Below, piece after piece: positions 61,588 to 64,000 of a DNA stretch of 64,000 nucleotides. The notes under the pieces were generated by a model. That model was not told the origin of the DNA, did no database searches, and saw only the letters and a list, made by a program, of their open reading frames with translations. Location: assembly GCA_934899185.1 (NCBI GenBank), contig CAKXYI010000001.1, positions 372,001 to 436,000 of the forward strand. Reading direction: 5' to 3'. A program made the position numbers and the translations under genes. Positions within the stretch are counted from its first letter, which is position 1, and every line of letters begins with the position of its first letter. The stretch is from an uncultured Lachnospiraceae bacterium (GTDB lineage Bacteria; Bacillota; Clostridia; Lachnospirales; Lachnospiraceae).

Positions 61588-63783
61588 CTATCTAAGAATC
61601 CATCTCTCCGTCCACTGGACAAACCAGTCCTGACGCTTATCTCCTGAGATCATAACACCGATCTGATACTTGCGATCTCTCGGATCCAATTTATTCTTGT
61701 CTATCAAGATTTCAAATCCTACATTACCGTATTTGCTGTCATAAGTCCGTCTGGCTTCCTCGGAAACAAAACGTTCCACATCCACCCGGTAACACTTACC
61801 CGACTCACCTCGCAAGACCAGATACAGATCACGTTTTCCATCCACCTTCAGACTGCCTGTGTAGAACCAGCCCACAACACGAACCATGGCATTCAGATAT
61901 TCCACACTATTGATCCGCGCCATAAAGTTAATGGATTCTGTGTCAAAATCAATGACAAAATCTTCCATGTTGCTCTCTGTCTGTAGCGGCTCATGATCTC
62001 CTGCTCCCTGCATCTGGATGCTAAAAGATATGTTATATCCTCCCAGATTACGATTGTAGAAAGGATCATACCCCTCAAATGCAGGATGATTTTTATACAA
62101 TTTACTGCGTTCCATCGCAAGGCGAAGCATCTTCTCATCATCCTGATTGTCAAGCCCACGGCTCACAGACTCATAATGATACAAGATGACATCATTACGA
62201 CATACATTATAATAACCAGCCTCTACCAATTTAAAACACAGGTCAATATCATTGTAGGCAACCGGAAATTCTTCCTCAAACCCACCGACCTCATAGAACT
62301 TTGCCCTATCAACCATCAGACAGGCGCCGGTCACTGCCAGCCAGTCATATTCCACACGATTTCTCGCGAAATAATAGGACTGTGCATCATCCATATGACT
62401 AAAGGCATGAGATGGTCCGCAAGTCAGGTTCAACACGCCATCATGTTGGATATCTGTAGAATCCGGGTATAAAAGTTTTGCACCAACGGCACCCACATGC
62501 TCCTGTGCGGCATGTCCTGCCAGACGATCAAGCCATCCCTGATGCAGGATTCCAATATCATCATTCAAGAACAGGAAATATTTTCCGGATGCATGTTCCG
62601 CACCAATATTGCACATATGTGAAAAGTTAAAAGACTGCTTCTCGTAAATGTAGTGTATATTCTTGCCTGCAATATAAGCATTGATCTTATCCTGCACATC
62701 CTGCGCACTGCCATTATCCACAATAATAACCTCATAGTTCGGATAATCCGTAAACTCTATTATGGTATCCAGACAATGCTTTAAAATGTCAAAATTATCT
62801 TTAGACGGAATGATGATACTTACCTTCTCATTTGTGTCATTGTGATAAACCAGACGATATTGATATTCGCCATCCACATATTCCACATCTGCATGTAGTC
62901 CGCGTCGTTCGATCATTTCTTCCTTTAATTTTTTCGCCACTTCCAATGCATATGGCTTAGAATTCGGATCATAAGCTACCGACTCTTTGCGTTCGCGCCA
63001 ATGGTAAAGAATTTTGTCTACATGTCCTACGCGGCGATTTGTCGTATGCTCCATAAAACGCAAGACAAAGTCATAATCCTGACTGCCATTGTACTGTGTA
63101 CGCAGACCGCCTACTTCCTTGACGATCTCGGTTCGGTACACAGACAGGTGATTGGTATAGTTCAGGCACATAAAGGCATCCGGTGACCAATCCGGCTTAA
63201 AGAAAGGCGTATGACGGTCTTTGACAGGTATCGCAAACGTGCCTGCCTTATTCGCCTGACACTCCTCGGTAATCTTGTCCTCATCGCTATAGATAAAGTC
63301 CAGTTCCTGATTTGTATTCAGCAATGCAGTCACCTCATACAATGCCTGCGGAGCCAGAACGTCATCACAATCCATAAAGGCAATGAATTCTCCTCGCACT
63401 TCTGCAAGCCCTGTATTTGTGGCTTCTGAAATATTGCCATTTTCTTCGCGATAGACCACACGGATCTTTGGCATGTCACTATACTCTGACAGCACCTGCC
63501 GGACATTGTCCCAGGAAGAATGATCGTCCACCAGTATCAATTCCCAGTTTTCATAGGTCTGCGCTCTGACGGAATCAATGCAGTCGCGCAACATCTGGCT
63601 GGAAACATTGTAAACCGGCACCACAACAGAAATCAGAGGAACATATGCTAGTTCCCCCTGACTCCAGACCGTCGGCTCTATCTCATCTATCCACTGACGG
63701 AATATATCAATATTCTGATAATTGCCGATGCGTAACACACGCTTGATCATACGCTTGGCTTTTCTTGCTACTCGTCTTATCAT
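61588..63783 (-). CDS. Double GT2 glycosyltransferase with C-terminal wing domain
   Basis: A 731-residue enzyme with two GT-A domains. The first (about 48-290) has VVPVYNVSSQMLRDCIDS, DDHSSWDN and FMDCDDVL. The second (about 325-580) has SIIIPSKDNFDILKHCLDT, VDNGSAQD and FLNDDIGI. The last about 110 residues (VVGWFYTGSLKVDG) resemble the wing domains of the GT2-GT4 enzyme at 54223. Such double GT2 proteins build rhamnan- or galactan-type backbones. It starts 7 bases after rfbA with a short spacing from GCAGG. Confidence 0.9.
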   Translation of the reverse strand: MIRRVARKAKRMIKRVLRIGNYQNIDIFRQWIDEIEPTVWSQGELAYVPLISVVVPVYNVSSQMLRDCIDSVRAQTYENWELILVDDHSSWDNVRQVLSEYSDMPKIRVVYREENGNISEATNTGLAEVRGEFIAFMDCDDVLAPQALYEVTALLNTNQELDFIYSDEDKITEECQANKAGTFAIPVKDRHTPFFKPDWSPDAFMCLNYTNHLSVYRTEIVKEVGGLRTQYNGSQDYDFVLRFMEHTTNRRVGHVDKILYHWRERKESVAYDPNSKPYALEVAKKLKEEMIERRGLHADVEYVDGEYQYRLVYHNDTNEKVSIIIPSKDNFDILKHCLDTIIEFTDYPNYEVIIVDNGSAQDVQDKINAYIAGKNIHYIYEKQSFNFSHMCNIGAEHASGKYFLFLNDDIGILHQGWLDRLAGHAAQEHVGAVGAKLLYPDSTDIQHDGVLNLTCGPSHAFSHMDDAQSYYFARNRVEYDWLAVTGACLMVDRAKFYEVGGFEEEFPVAYNDIDLCFKLVEAGYYNVCRNDVILYHYESVSRGLDNQDDEKMLRLAMERSKLYKNHPAFEGYDPFYNRNLGGYNISFSIQMQGAGDHEPLQTESNMEDFVIDFDTESINFMARINSVEYLNAMVRVVGWFYTGSLKVDGKRDLYLVLRGESGKCYRVDVERFVSEEARRTYDSKYGNVGFEILIDKNKLDPRDRKYQIGVMISGDKRQDWFVQWTERWILR

Positions 63784-63790
63784 CCTGCGA

Positions 63791-64000
63791 TTATAACCCT
63801 TCTGCGATCTCCATCAAATACTTGCCATAATCTGTTTTTAAGAGCGGCTGTGCCAGTTTGACCAACTGCTCCTTATCAATAAATCCTCTCTTGTATGCGA
63901 TTTCTTCAATACAAGAAATATAAAGTCCCTGTCTCTTCTGGAATGCAGATACGAAATCTGCTGCTGCAAGAAGCATGTCATGATTTCCTGTGTCAAGCCA
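63791..64000 (-). CDS. rfbA: Glucose-1-phosphate thymidylyltransferase, C-terminal part (cut by window edge)
   Basis: The last 69 residues of an RfbA/RmlA protein. WLDTGNHDMLLAAADF with YISCIEEIAYKRGFI and LLKTDYGKYLM is the conserved C-terminal segment of the family. It makes dTDP-glucose, the precursor of dTDP-rhamnose and of dTDP-4-keto-6-deoxyglucose, which the WecE-type enzyme at 22858 needs. The gene continues beyond position 64000. Confidence 0.9.
   Translation of the reverse strand, partial: WLDTGNHDMLLAAADFVSAFQKRQGLYISCIEEIAYKRGFIDKEQLVKLAQPLLKTDYGKYLMEIAEGL

Overview
The window looks like a surface-polysaccharide region of a Gram-positive anaerobe of the Clostridia, most likely a gut Lachnospiraceae. 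This is an inference from strong AGGAGG-type ribosome sites, moderate A+T content, TagGH-type glycan export, a GH25 lysozyme and an amidase with YG..EGR repeats, and an Rpn-family nuclease. No rRNA or species marker is present, so the genus is not established.

Centre (24.0-26.1 kb): a 2.09-kb segment bounded by perfect 21-bp inverted repeats (24012-24032 and 26080-26100) carries a complete tyrosine recombinase and an Rpn-family nuclease. Just inside its left end is an outward-facing sigma-70-like promoter (TAGACA, 17 bp, TATAGT). Two long divergent glycan operons begin directly outside the two repeats. In this orientation the promoter faces the left operon and I see no comparable promoter facing the right one. 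Inversion would move it in front of the right operon. I read this as a self-contained either/or switch.

Left operon (23985 down to 1929, minus strand, about 20 genes): WecE-type sugar aminotransferase, two ATP-grasp ligases, GtrB/CsbB-like GT2, an SDR, a sialyltransferase-like GT, neuD-neuB-neuA-neuC (nonulosonic acid), three GT-C-like membrane proteins, a Wzx-type flippase, a NodB deacetylase, an ACP/VOC/GNAT/FkbH acyl module, and a membrane-anchored histidine phosphatase. Right operon (26135 to 42165, plus strand, 12 genes): rfbF-rfbG-rfbH plus a YerE-like TPP enzyme (a CDP-linked, probably branched 3,6-dideoxy sugar), two SDRs, GtrB-like GT2, a second GT2, Wzx-type flippase, glf, a GT-C-like membrane protein, and a YfhO protein fused to a metallo-beta-lactamase domain. 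Both arms hold the parts of a three-component extracytoplasmic glycosylation pathway (Und-P-sugar synthase, flippase, GT-C transferase). The switch may therefore choose between two decorations of one carrier glycan.

Right part (64000 down to 45226, minus strand): end of rfbA (dTDP-glucose synthesis), a double GT2, a methyltransferase-like protein, a TagG/TagH-like ABC exporter, a GT2-GT4 enzyme, then three secreted wall proteins (GH25 lysozyme, Amidase_3, transglutaminase-like) that share the same tandem repeats, and an SF1 helicase placed 9 nt after them. This operon is probably expressed independently of the switch and makes and exports the main polymer.

Accessory cassettes lie at both outer edges of the switched operons. 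At 42.3-45.0 kb there is an ATPase/TOPRIM/zinc-protein trio that resembles RloAB/AbiL/PARIS-type phage defence. At 0-1.9 kb there is a GNAT toxin-antitoxin-like pair and a putative helix-turn-helix protein. No rRNA, tRNA, CRISPR array or insertion sequence was recognised, and no gap between genes exceeds about 220 bases.
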